35,262 nt of DNA, taken from assembly GCA_902766515.1 (NCBI GenBank), contig CACXEB010000290.1, positions 1 to 35,262 on the forward strand. Reading direction: 5' to 3'. Below, piece by piece: positions 15,190-23,027 of the stretch (position 1 is the stretch's first letter; every line of letters starts with the position of its first letter). Source of the stretch: an uncultured Eubacteriales bacterium. GTDB taxonomy: Bacteria > Bacillota_A > Clostridia > Christensenellales > Aristaeellaceae. A program made the translations under genes and the position numbers. The notes below the pieces were generated by a model. The model saw only the letters and a program-made list of their open reading frames with translations, was not told the DNA's origin and searched no databases.

Positions 15190-16296
15190 TTACACCTCAC
15201 CGCTTTCTTTGTCAGTCCCTTCTGTTTCATTTCGGTCGGCTTCGATCTCCACCGTGACCTGAACGCCCGTCAGGCCCATGTATTTCGCGTCCGCCGGGCG
15301 CACCAGCGAGGCGGAAAAGCTCTTGCTGGTCTGGAGGCCGGATATGTCAATGGGCTGTACCGCGCGCAGGTTTTCCACAGCCGCCGTATCCGTCTGCTCG
15401 CCAAAGGCGACCTTGACCTGGGACGGCACGACAGAGATGCTCTCCACATGGTATCCTTCGGCCGGCTGCCCGCTGATCAGGGAGTCGATATCCACCGGCA
15501 GGCTCACCAGCTCATAGAACGTCTGCTCGACCGTAATGGTCTCGATCTTGACGCCGCTGTTCAGCGGTGACGTGGTGATCTGGTCCTGGGGGATCACTTC
15601 CTCATCCCTGCTTTCCAGCCGGAACGGCAGGGCTGTGCGCTCCGTGCCGATATAATCCATTTCGGTCAGATCGTACGGCACCACGCAGCGGGCCACCGCA
15701 TCCACCTTGGATTTGGGGCCGGCGATGGCCACATAGATCGGGTCCGCGGCAGCCGCCGTCGCGTACAGTCCCTCCCGCAGCTGGCCTGTTGTGGCGATCC
15801 GGACCGGGATCCGGCTGCGCGTCACATACTCTTCCACTTCGACATCAATATAGGCGATCGAGAGATCTGTGACCGTACCGTACGTGGTGCTGTTGGTCGT
15901 CAGCACCTGGAGGGTCTGCCTGCCTGCGCCGTGGATCCGGTTCAGGTCAACGCGGACATTGAAATTGGATGCCTGGACCGTCTCATAAACGCGCTGCGGG
16001 ACATCCACGCGCATCCGGAGCCCGGACAGGTTCTCCGCGCCCAGCCCGGACACGACGATATAGCCGTTGCGCATCAGGGCTTCCTCGTTCAATACATTGA
16101 TGGTGACATCGCTGAATACCTTAGACCTGACCAGCGAGCTGTCCTGCATGATCAGCCCCGCCCAGAGAATGACCGCCACTACCAGGCAGGTCAGCTTCCA
16201 TGCCCAGTTGTTCAGGATCATTTTCAGGAGGCGCTTGAGCAGCCCGTCCTGCTTTTTCGGTTCCGAAGGGATGTCAGTTCTTTCCTGATTCGACAT
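15190..16296 (-). CDS. cdaR: YbbR-domain protein, CdaR-like regulator of CdaA
   Basis: This 368-residue protein has a short cytoplasmic start, one transmembrane segment (about 31-50, with LTCLVVAVILWAGLI) and a long extracytoplasmic region of repeated YbbR domains. In Bacillus and Listeria the YbbR protein CdaR binds and modulates the diadenylate cyclase CdaA. The position fits: the start overlaps the end of cdaA by 23 bp. AAAGGAG lies just upstream of the ATG within cdaA. Residues before the membrane span are Lys-rich (KKQDGLLKRLLK), and the last 20 are acidic. The YbbR call rests on overall layout and operon position more than on a single motif. Confidence 0.88.
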   Translation of the reverse strand: MSNQERTDIPSEPKKQDGLLKRLLKMILNNWAWKLTCLVVAVILWAGLIMQDSSLVRSKVFSDVTINVLNEEALMRNGYIVVSGLGAENLSGLRMRVDVPQRVYETVQASNFNVRVDLNRIHGAGRQTLQVLTTNSTTYGTVTDLSIAYIDVEVEEYVTRSRIPVRIATTGQLREGLYATAAAADPIYVAIAGPKSKVDAVARCVVPYDLTEMDYIGTERTALPFRLESRDEEVIPQDQITTSPLNSGVKIETITVEQTFYELVSLPVDIDSLISGQPAEGYHVESISVVPSQVKVAFGEQTDTAAVENLRAVQPIDISGLQTSKSFSASLVRPADAKYMGLTGVQVTVEIEADRNETEGTDKESGEV

Positions 16297-17146
16297 GCTG
16301 CTCTCCTTTCCTGGAAATCAAGTGCCTGAACCAGTTTCTGACGGTCGGCGGTTCCTCCTGGTACAATTCGTTCAACTCGGCCTGTATGCTTTCCGCGTCC
16401 AGCCGCCGGGTCATCCTGCCGTTTTTCGTCATGGAAATGATCCCCGTCTCTTCGGACACGATCAGGGTGACGGCATCAGACGCCTCACTCACACCCAGGG
16501 CGGCGCGGTGACGCGTGCCCAGGTCACGGCTCAGCGCGTTCGATTCGCTGAGACTGAGCACGCAGGCGGCAGCGACGATCCGCTGGTTCCTGATGATGAC
16601 GGCGCCGTCGTGCAGGGGCGTATTCGGTTCAAAGATATTCTCCAAAAGCGGAGCGGAGATGGCAGCGTCCAGCGTCGTACCGGTTTCGATAATGTCCTTC
16701 AGGCCCGTCTTTCTTTCAAACACGATCAGGGCGCCGACGCGGCGCCTGCTGAGCCGCAGGCAGCACTGTGTGATTTCCGCCACGATGCGCGCATTATCGC
16801 CCGGATTTGCGGCATTATGCTCAAAACCGGCGCCGCGTCCCAGCTGTTCCAGGACTTTTCTCAGCTCCGGCTGGAAGATGATCACCAGAAGGAGGGCACC
16901 GTTGTTCAGGACCGAGCGCATCAGCCAGCTCAGGGACACAAATCCGAGCAGCTCGCTCACATAGCTGACAACCACCAGGACAGCCAGCCCCTTGAGCACC
17001 TGCACGGCGCGCGTCTGCTTGGTCAGCATGACCAGCTGGTAGAGCAGCGTCGCCATGATCAGAATATCAAATACGTCCACCAGGTTGGGCCGGTGGATGA
17101 TATTCCAGAAAAACATTTCAAGATTGTTCAGCAAGCTCTGTATCAT
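16274..17146 (-). CDS. cdaA: Diadenylate cyclase CdaA (c-di-AMP synthase)
   Basis: This 290-residue membrane enzyme condenses two ATP into cyclic di-AMP, a second messenger that controls potassium/osmolyte balance and cell-wall homeostasis in Firmicutes. The N-terminus has three hydrophobic segments within about 25-92, followed by the DAC domain. Both catalytic signatures are intact: Asp180-Gly-Ala in LHDGAVII and Arg212-His-Arg in TRHRAALG. GAGG lies 7 nt before the ATG. It is the first gene after a 110-bp gap that carries a perfect -10 box, so it probably heads the nine-gene run down to dgt. About 35 residues extend past the core domain. Confidence 0.96.
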   Translation of the reverse strand: MIQSLLNNLEMFFWNIIHRPNLVDVFDILIMATLLYQLVMLTKQTRAVQVLKGLAVLVVVSYVSELLGFVSLSWLMRSVLNNGALLLVIIFQPELRKVLEQLGRGAGFEHNAANPGDNARIVAEITQCCLRLSRRRVGALIVFERKTGLKDIIETGTTLDAAISAPLLENIFEPNTPLHDGAVIIRNQRIVAAACVLSLSESNALSRDLGTRHRAALGVSEASDAVTLIVSEETGIISMTKNGRMTRRLDAESIQAELNELYQEEPPTVRNWFRHLISRKGEQHVESGKN

Positions 17147-17187
17147 GGGACAACCTCAACTCTGCTAAAGTAATCCGTCGTTCCGGT

Positions 17188-17206
17188 GAAAACCGCAATG
17201 GTTTTC
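17188..17206. other. Hairpin in the ksgA-cdaA gap
   Basis: GAAAACC and GGTTTTC form a perfect 7-bp inverted repeat around a 5-nt loop. On the - strand it begins about 7 nt after the cdaA -10 box, so a cdaA transcript would start at or near it, giving a 5'-terminal hairpin. It lacks a T-tract, so it is a poor terminator for ksgA. Confidence 0.45.
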
Positions 17207-17212
17207 TGACCT

Positions 17213-17241
17213 ATTATACGCTATTTTGTCCCAGGAATAAA
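17213..17241 (-). promoter_or_regulatory. Candidate promoter of the cdaA operon
   Basis: On the - strand a perfect TATAAT (17218-17213) lies about 65 nt upstream of the cdaA start. The 17-bp-spaced -35 position reads TTATTC, a weak match, so activity may depend on the -10 box or an activator. This is the only non-coding gap of more than 100 bp between yicC and dgt. Confidence 0.5.
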
Positions 17242-17256
17242 GACCCTTCGGATGAT

Positions 17257-18102
17257 TTAACAAATAGCCTGATCCGTGTATGCGTCCGCCAGGGACGCCC
17301 ATTCCCTGAGGCTGACCTGTTCCGCCCGCGCGTCCGCCGGGATATGCGCCAGCCCGAGCCACCGGATGATTGCCTCGCGCGGAAGCTGATACCGGTTCAT
17401 CAGGTTGTTGAGCAGCGTTTTCCGCCGGTGGGCAAAACCTGCCTGGATCAGCCCGAACATCAGGTTTTCATCATTCACCCGACAGGGAGGCTGATCACGC
17501 CGGACCAGGGAAATGAACGCGCTGTCTACCCTGGGCGCGGGCGTGAACGCTTCCCTGGGAACGTATTTGCGGATTTCCGCCGTATACCGCCACGCGACGA
17601 TCAGGGTCATCGGCCCATAGCCTTCGTCTCCCGGTTCCGCGCAGAGCTTTTCCGCGCTCTCGCGCTGCAGCATCAAGTGGATCGATTCGATTGGCAGCGT
17701 TTGGCCCATGATCTGCGTCAGCAGCGCCGTCGTCACATGATACGGCAGGTTGGCGGCAATATGAAACGGCCCGTGCGTTTCCGCATAGGCTTTCCAGTCC
17801 ATTTTGAGGATATCCTGCTGTATGACCGTCACATTGGGATACTGAAGTACGGCCGCCTTTAAGTACGGGATCATTTCCGCGTCCAGTTCAACAGCCGTCA
17901 GCTGTCCGACGCGCTGGGCCAATGCCGCAGTAAACATACCGGATCCTGCTCCGATTTCCAGTACCTGGTCATCCTTGCCCAGCCCGGTCAGCCCGGCCAG
18001 TTCTTCCTGAAGAACAGAATCCAGTATGAAATTCTGACCCAGGCTGTGTTTCAGCGCGGGTCTCGCATATTGATCATGGTGTTTTACAGGCCGTGTACCC
18101 AT
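17257..18102 (-). CDS. ksgA: 16S rRNA dimethyladenosine transferase RsmA/KsgA
   Basis: This 281-residue enzyme dimethylates two adjacent adenines in the 3'-terminal helix of 16S rRNA (A1518/A1519 in E. coli numbering) late in 30S assembly. Recognisable features are HSLGQNFILD near residue 19, the SAM-binding LEIGAGSGMFT and the catalytic NLPYHVTT. The C-terminal helical part is complete. The start overlaps the end of rpe by 19 bp, with AGGGG about 10 nt upstream. It is the last gene of the long yicC operon, taking the place that thiN occupies in Bacillus subtilis. Functionally it joins RsmB, RlmN and RsgA, all ribosome maturation factors from the same run. Confidence 0.95.
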   Translation of the reverse strand: MGTRPVKHHDQYARPALKHSLGQNFILDSVLQEELAGLTGLGKDDQVLEIGAGSGMFTAALAQRVGQLTAVELDAEMIPYLKAAVLQYPNVTVIQQDILKMDWKAYAETHGPFHIAANLPYHVTTALLTQIMGQTLPIESIHLMLQRESAEKLCAEPGDEGYGPMTLIVAWRYTAEIRKYVPREAFTPAPRVDSAFISLVRRDQPPCRVNDENLMFGLIQAGFAHRRKTLLNNLMNRYQLPREAIIRWLGLAHIPADARAEQVSLREWASLADAYTDQAIC

Positions 18103-18728
18103 GCTGTCAGCCCCTGTGGATCATCTGATTTGAAAAAGGTCGTGCCCATGACCAGCCTGCTGACGCCATGGTCGACCAGCTGCTGGGCATTGCCCGTATG
18201 AACGCCCCCGTCACAGGCGATACAGCCGGTGTATCCCATATCCCGCAGCTGCCGCGCCTTCAGGACGCAGTCAAACATCAGCTTCTGTCCGCCAAATCCC
18301 GGCTCGACCGTCATGATCAGTACCTGATCCGCCCACGGCAGATAGCGTTCCAGCGCTTCCGCCGGAGTGGCCGGTTTCAGAGAAATGCCACTGAGCGCCC
18401 CCATCGAACGGATTTTCTGCAGCGTTTCGGGCGTGGCAGCTGCTTCGGCGTGCACCGTCAGCGCATCCGCACCGGCTTCCCGGAAGACTTCGATCCATTT
18501 CTCCGGATCCGTCACCATCAGGTGCACATCCAGTTTTGCCTGCGGCCAGTCACGGCGGACGGCCTTGACCACCGAAGGCCCATAGGACAGATTGGGGACG
18601 AAATGGCCGTCCATAATATCGATATGAAGCCAATCCGCGCCAGCGCTGAGCGCCTTCTCAATATCCCTGCCCATTTGCAGGACATCCGCCGCCAGGATGG
18701 ACGGCGCCAGTTCAATATGATCAGTCAT
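18084..18728 (-). CDS. rpe: Ribulose-phosphate 3-epimerase
   Basis: This 214-residue TIM-barrel enzyme interconverts ribulose-5-phosphate and xylulose-5-phosphate in the pentose phosphate pathway. The metal and acid-base residues lie in LHIDIMDGHFVPN (His35, Asp37), DVHLMV and ACDGGVH. The phosphate-binding VEPGFGGQ loop is present. The length is usual. GGAGG lies 7 nt before the ATG, and the start overlaps the rsgA stop by 8 bp. Position after rsgA is conserved in Firmicutes. The product can feed pentose metabolism together with the ribokinase elsewhere in the window. Confidence 0.95.
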   Translation of the reverse strand: MTDHIELAPSILAADVLQMGRDIEKALSAGADWLHIDIMDGHFVPNLSYGPSVVKAVRRDWPQAKLDVHLMVTDPEKWIEVFREAGADALTVHAEAAATPETLQKIRSMGALSGISLKPATPAEALERYLPWADQVLIMTVEPGFGGQKLMFDCVLKARQLRDMGYTGCIACDGGVHTGNAQQLVDHGVSRLVMGTTFFKSDDPQGLTAWVHGL

Positions 18729-19614
18729 AGCGATTCCTCCAGGCTTCGTTGAGTTCTTTCAGCAGGGCCACATACCGCGTATAGCGCTCCCGGTCGATCC
18801 GGCCTTCCTTTACGGCGGCGATCACCGCGCAGCCCGGCTCGCCCTGGTGCCAGCACGGCTGAAAACGGCAGCTGTCTTTGAACGGCACAAATTCAGGATA
18901 ATCATCCTGGAGGGTCAGCGGGTCCGTCTTTTCATCGCTGAGCGTGATCAGGCTGAATCCAGGGGTATCCATCAGGTGATAGTCCTGCGAGCGGAAAAGT
19001 TCCGCATGCCGCGTGGTGTTCCGGCCGCGGCGGATGCGCGGGCTGATATCGCCCGTTTCAGCGCTGACATCAAGCAGCGCGTTAGTCAGGGTGCTCTTGC
19101 CCACGCCGGACTGGCCGCACAGGCAAATCGTTTCGTGCAGGATCACCTGCCGAAAATCGTTCAGGCCGGCGCCCGTCGCCGCGCTGACGGCACATACCGC
19201 GGTATCCGCGCCGGCATATTCGGCCTTCAGCCGTTCGTACAGCGCCGTGTCCAGGTCCTGTTTATTGACGGTCAGCACCGTTTTGATGTGCTGCCTCCGG
19301 CACTGCACCAGCAGCCGGTCCACCATCAGCAGATCCGGCGCGGGCTCCGGTGCCAGGACGATGGCCATCATGGTCACGTTGGCGACTGCCGGCCGGACGA
19401 ACACGCTCCTGCGCGGCAGAATCTCATCAATCCAGCCATGCTCATCGCTGATCGTCCCGGGGGTAAAGCGGATGCGGTCTCCCACCAGCGGCGTGATGCG
19501 CTGATGTCGGAACTTGTTTTTTGCCCGCAGTACGAACTGGCTGCCGGTGGTTTCCTCCTGCGCCGTATACACGCCGCCTCTGCCGCGGATCAGCCATCCT
19601 TCCATTCCGGGCAC
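18721..19614 (-). CDS. rsgA: Ribosome-dependent GTPase RsgA
   Basis: This 297-residue circularly permuted GTPase checks late 30S assembly. An N-terminal OB-like domain is followed by G4 (NKQD, 117-120), then G1 (GQSGVGKS, 167-174) and G3 (DTPG, 216-219). The C-terminal zinc site is Cys249, Cys254, His256 and Cys262. The order G4-G1-G3 is diagnostic. The start could be GTG 19614, which has GAAGGCGG about 10 nt upstream, or ATG 19605; the first is chosen on spacing. Only 3 bp separate it from the prkC stop. It lies between the PASTA kinase and rpe, the standard Firmicutes order. Confidence 0.95.
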   Translation of the reverse strand: MPGMEGWLIRGRGGVYTAQEETTGSQFVLRAKNKFRHQRITPLVGDRIRFTPGTISDEHGWIDEILPRRSVFVRPAVANVTMMAIVLAPEPAPDLLMVDRLLVQCRRQHIKTVLTVNKQDLDTALYERLKAEYAGADTAVCAVSAATGAGLNDFRQVILHETICLCGQSGVGKSTLTNALLDVSAETGDISPRIRRGRNTTRHAELFRSQDYHLMDTPGFSLITLSDEKTDPLTLQDDYPEFVPFKDSCRFQPCWHQGEPGCAVIAAVKEGRIDRERYTRYVALLKELNEAWRNRYD

Positions 19615-19617
19615 CGC

Positions 19618-21291
19618 TCAGGCACCGCCTTCCGACGTCTGTTTGGGCGTACTCAGCACATACACGGAGATGATTCCCATCGTCCCGCTGATCACCCGGT
19701 CTCCGGCATGTACGAGCTGATTATCCGCATCCGTAAAAAACTGGGACGCGACGATCTGATCCTTGCTGGCGTCCTCGACTTCCACTTCGCGCACTTCCGT
19801 GACGCGCAGCCCCGCCTCATCCGCCTTCTGCAGCGCCTGCTGGCGGGTCATACCGACCAGGTTCGGCACGATAACACACCCGCCGGAGACCGTGACCTGC
19901 ACGATCCCGCCGGCGGTCAGCAGCTCGCCGGCTTTCGGGGTCTGGGTCAGGACCGTATCCCACACCTTGTCTGATACGACGCGCTTGGTCAGCACCAGCA
20001 GTGAAAAGCCGTGGTTTTCAAGCTCCTGCCTGGCATTCTGTACGCTCATGCCATACAGATCCGGCACCTCCTGCTCCTGCGGGCCGCTGCTGACCGTCAG
20101 CAGCATCTTTTCGCCCTGGTGCATCGTCGTATTGTATTCCGGGGTCTGGTGTATGACGGTACCGACCGGCTGCTCCTGGTCGCTGACCCTGGAGATCTCT
20201 GCGGTCAGTCCAGCCCGCTCGATCTGCCTGAGCGCGGCGCTTTCGGTCATTCCCACCACATAAGGCGCCGTTGCGGAGCTGATGATGCTGTTATACATCT
20301 TGAGGACAAGGAACACCAGCGCGCCGGTCAGCAGCAGCGCGGCCGCCGCCATGGCCAGCGGCTTCGCCGCTTTCCGCCACTCAAAGCGCTCGCGGGGAGA
20401 GACGGGGTTCCGGCTGACCGGATCAGCGGTCTGCTGGATCGGTTCCAGGTTGACCTCGCGGATGACCTGAGCCGGCTCCGATAAAGCCTTCTGCAGATCA
20501 CGGGCCATATCCTCCGCCTGCTGATAGCGGTTTTTCGGATCCTTGGTCAGCGCCTTCTGCACCACGGCGCTGATGGAAGCAGGGACGTCCGGGTTCAGGA
20601 TATTGACCGGACGGGGCGGCGTCTTAATATGCTGCATGGCGATCGCGACAGGCGTCTCCCCGTCGAACGGTACCGAACCTGTCAGCATTTCATACAATAC
20701 GACGCCTGCGGAGTAGATATCGCTGGCCTCCGTCACTTCCTGGCCCTGGGCCTGCTCCGGTGAAAAATAATGGACAGACCCCATCACCATGTCCGTTTTG
20801 CTGATGGTACCGGTGCCCGCAAGCCGGGCGATGCCGAAATCCGACACCTTCACATGGCCGTCCGCGTGAATCAGGATGTTCTGCGGCTTGATGTCCCGGT
20901 GAATGATCCCGTTCCTGTGCATGTGCTGCAGCGCGGAAAGCACGCGGATGGCGATCTGGACGGCGGTAATGTAAGGCAGGGCGCCTTTTTCGTCGATGAT
21001 ATCCTTGAGGGTCCGCCCTTCCACGTATTCCAGCACCAGGTAGCGGTACTGCTCCTGCACGCCGACATCCAGGAGGTTGACGATGTTGTGGTGGCTGACC
21101 TTGCTCGCCGCCAGCGCCTCCCGCTCAAACCGGCGCAGGAACTCCTCGTCATGATTATATTCCGGCTTCAGGATCTTGATGGCGACCGCGTGGTGCGTCC
21201 GCTGGTCCAGCGCCTTGTATACCAGCGCCATGCCGCCCTGTCCGATGAAGTCCGTCAGCCGGTACCGATTGTCAAGGACCAGGCCGATCAC
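19618..21291 (-). CDS. prkC: PASTA-domain Ser/Thr protein kinase (PrkC/Stk1)
   Basis: This 557-residue membrane kinase senses peptidoglycan-related ligands and phosphorylates division and wall proteins. The cytoplasmic kinase domain (about 10-270) has the Gly loop GQGG, Lys39, HRDIKPQN with Asp132, DFG 151-153 and the SPEQ activation segment. A Pro/Arg-containing linker leads to a membrane span at about 311-331. Three PASTA repeats follow (roughly 342-408, 410-475 and 476-548). The start is GTG, supported by GGAGG 7 nt upstream and a 4-bp GTGA overlap with the phosphatase stop. The cognate phosphatase is immediately upstream, as is usual. Confidence 0.95.
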   Translation of the reverse strand: MIGLVLDNRYRLTDFIGQGGMALVYKALDQRTHHAVAIKILKPEYNHDEEFLRRFEREALAASKVSHHNIVNLLDVGVQEQYRYLVLEYVEGRTLKDIIDEKGALPYITAVQIAIRVLSALQHMHRNGIIHRDIKPQNILIHADGHVKVSDFGIARLAGTGTISKTDMVMGSVHYFSPEQAQGQEVTEASDIYSAGVVLYEMLTGSVPFDGETPVAIAMQHIKTPPRPVNILNPDVPASISAVVQKALTKDPKNRYQQAEDMARDLQKALSEPAQVIREVNLEPIQQTADPVSRNPVSPRERFEWRKAAKPLAMAAAALLLTGALVFLVLKMYNSIISSATAPYVVGMTESAALRQIERAGLTAEISRVSDQEQPVGTVIHQTPEYNTTMHQGEKMLLTVSSGPQEQEVPDLYGMSVQNARQELENHGFSLLVLTKRVVSDKVWDTVLTQTPKAGELLTAGGIVQVTVSGGCVIVPNLVGMTRQQALQKADEAGLRVTEVREVEVEDASKDQIVASQFFTDADNQLVHAGDRVISGTMGIISVYVLSTPKQTSEGGA

Positions 21292-21986
21292 GCTTCCACC
21301 TCCAGCAGCACCAGCGTGATATTGTCCTGGCCGCCCTTGCTGAGCGCCAGGCTCAGCAGCTGGTCCGCATCAGCCGTGAGGTCAGGCTGCCGCAGGTGCT
21401 GTGCCATTTCCGCGTCGCCCACAAACCCGCTCAGGCCGTCCGAACAGATCAGCCAGCGGTCCTTCGGCTGTTTATCGAAGACCAGGATATCCGGCTCCAC
21501 GACCGGGTCCGTGCCGATGGCCCGGGTAATCATATGCCGGTAGGGATGCACCGCTGCCTCTTCCGGGGTCAGCAGCCCTTCGCGCATCATCTCGCCGACC
21601 ATGGAATGATCCAGGGTCATCTGCCGGAAGCAGTCATCCCGCAGCAGGTAAGCGCGGCTGTCGCCCACATGCGCCAGATAGACCACGGACGGAGCCTCCC
21701 ACAGCACCGTCAGGGTCGTTCCCATGCCGTGCAGTGACGGATCGTTCTGCTGCCGCTCGAAAACCATCCGGTTCATATCGATCACGCCCTGCCTGAGCGC
21801 GTCCTCATTGGGCGTTTCCGGCTTCAGCGCGTCCGCAAGCAGCTCGGCAGCCATCCGGCTGGCAATATCCCCGGCAAGGTGACCGCCCATGCCGTCGGCA
21901 ACGCCATAGAGGTTCCGGCCCAGCACAACCATGTCCTGGTTGCTTTTGCGCACATTGCCCACATGCGTACGGGAGATCCATTTCAT
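21288..21986 (-). CDS. stp: PP2C-type Ser/Thr phosphatase (PrpC/Stp)
   Basis: This 232-residue metal-dependent phosphatase reverses phosphorylation by the adjacent PASTA kinase. PP2C motifs are complete: NQD near residue 18, VADGMGGH with Asp31, HVGDSRAYL, the CSDGLSGFV metal Asp and the C-terminal GGQDNIT. The ATG at 21986 begins exactly where homology begins (MKWISRTHVG) and overlaps the rlmN stop by 4 bp; the upstream extension of the frame is rlmN read in another frame. There is no membrane segment, so it is cytoplasmic. Its stop overlaps the GTG of the kinase gene, giving tight coupling of the pair. Confidence 0.95.
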   Translation of the reverse strand: MKWISRTHVGNVRKSNQDMVVLGRNLYGVADGMGGHLAGDIASRMAAELLADALKPETPNEDALRQGVIDMNRMVFERQQNDPSLHGMGTTLTVLWEAPSVVYLAHVGDSRAYLLRDDCFRQMTLDHSMVGEMMREGLLTPEEAAVHPYRHMITRAIGTDPVVEPDILVFDKQPKDRWLICSDGLSGFVGDAEMAQHLRQPDLTADADQLLSLALSKGGQDNITLVLLEVEA

Positions 21987-23023
21987 ACGCTTTGTTCCTC
22001 CATGCGTTTTTTGCGAAGCTGACCGCAGGCGCCGTCGATGTCTTCCCCCATGGTCCGCCGGCGGGTCGCCGAAATGCCCCTTGCATTCAGGACGGCAATA
22101 AACTGCGCGATCTGCTTCTCGGAAGCCCCGAACAGGCTGCGCTCCTTCACGCTGTTGAGCGCGATCAGGTTCACGTGGCAATTGACACCCTTCAGCACGG
22201 ACGCCAGCTCGGCCGCGTCCCGGGTTGAGGCGTTGACCCCGTCAATCATCGCGTACTCGATGATCAGCCGCCGGCCGGTGGCCTGATAATACGCTTCGCA
22301 CGCGTCCAGCGTTTCCGCGATCGTATACCGGCGCGCGACCGGCATGATTCTTTTCCGGACCGCGTCGTTCGGCCCGTGCATTGACCAGGACAGGGTCAGG
22401 TCCAGCCCTTCCCGGGCCAGCCGCCGGATCTGGTCCGGCAGGCCGCAGGTGCTCAGCGATATCCGCCGGACGCTCAGGTTCATCCCTTCCGGATGCGTGA
22501 CCAGGCGGATAAAGCGCAGGACTTCATCATAGTTCTGCAGCGGTTCCCCGCTGCCCATCAGGACGAGGCGGCTGACATGCTCCCCATTCGCCGTCAGCAG
22601 CTTGTTGGCGCACAGCACCTGGCCGACCATTTCCTCCGCCTGAAGATTGCGGACGCAGCCATCCAGCGTACTGGCGCAGAACAGACAGCCCATCGCGCAG
22701 CCCACCTGCGTGGACACGCAGAGGGTCACCCCGTAGTGATAGCGCATTAATACGCCTTCCACACAATTCTGGTCATTCAGGCCATACAGCAGCTTAACCG
22801 TCCCATCCTGCGCGGACTCATGGCTTTCAAGGATCCTGACCGGCGGATCAGGCATCTGTGCCTGGAGACGCTGGCGCAGGGATTTGCCCAGGACGGTCAT
22901 TTCACTAAAACCCAGTCCCTTCTGCAAATCCCTGAACAGCTGCATGCCGCGGTAGGGCTGTTCGCCCCACTCCGACATCAGGTTTTTCAGTTCCTCCGGC
23001 GTCATGCCCCAAACCGCACGCAT
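21983..23023 (-). CDS. rlmN: 23S rRNA (A2503) C2 / tRNA A37 methyltransferase RlmN
   Basis: This 346-residue radical-SAM enzyme methylates C2 of A2503 in 23S rRNA and of A37 in some tRNAs. The iron-sulfur motif is Cys109-x3-Cys113-x2-Cys116 in VGCAMGCLFC. The methyl-transferring Cys near the C-terminus is in DGACGQLRKK (about Cys333). LSWSMHGPND and GSGEPLQNYD are typical blocks; in many homologues the first reads LAISLHAP. GGAAAGG precedes the ATG within the end of rsmB, 4 bp away. The place between rsmB and the phosphatase gene is conserved in Firmicutes. A Cfr-type resistance enzyme is less likely because the operon context is the housekeeping one. Confidence 0.94.
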   Translation of the reverse strand: MRAVWGMTPEELKNLMSEWGEQPYRGMQLFRDLQKGLGFSEMTVLGKSLRQRLQAQMPDPPVRILESHESAQDGTVKLLYGLNDQNCVEGVLMRYHYGVTLCVSTQVGCAMGCLFCASTLDGCVRNLQAEEMVGQVLCANKLLTANGEHVSRLVLMGSGEPLQNYDEVLRFIRLVTHPEGMNLSVRRISLSTCGLPDQIRRLAREGLDLTLSWSMHGPNDAVRKRIMPVARRYTIAETLDACEAYYQATGRRLIIEYAMIDGVNASTRDAAELASVLKGVNCHVNLIALNSVKERSLFGASEKQIAQFIAVLNARGISATRRRTMGEDIDGACGQLRKKRMEEQSV

Positions 23024-23027
23024 GTGT

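Noticed and set aside
21983..23023. Cfr-type antibiotic-resistance methyltransferase
   Set aside because: The position between rsmB and the PP2C gene is the conserved housekeeping place of rlmN, and the overall sequence reads as RlmN.
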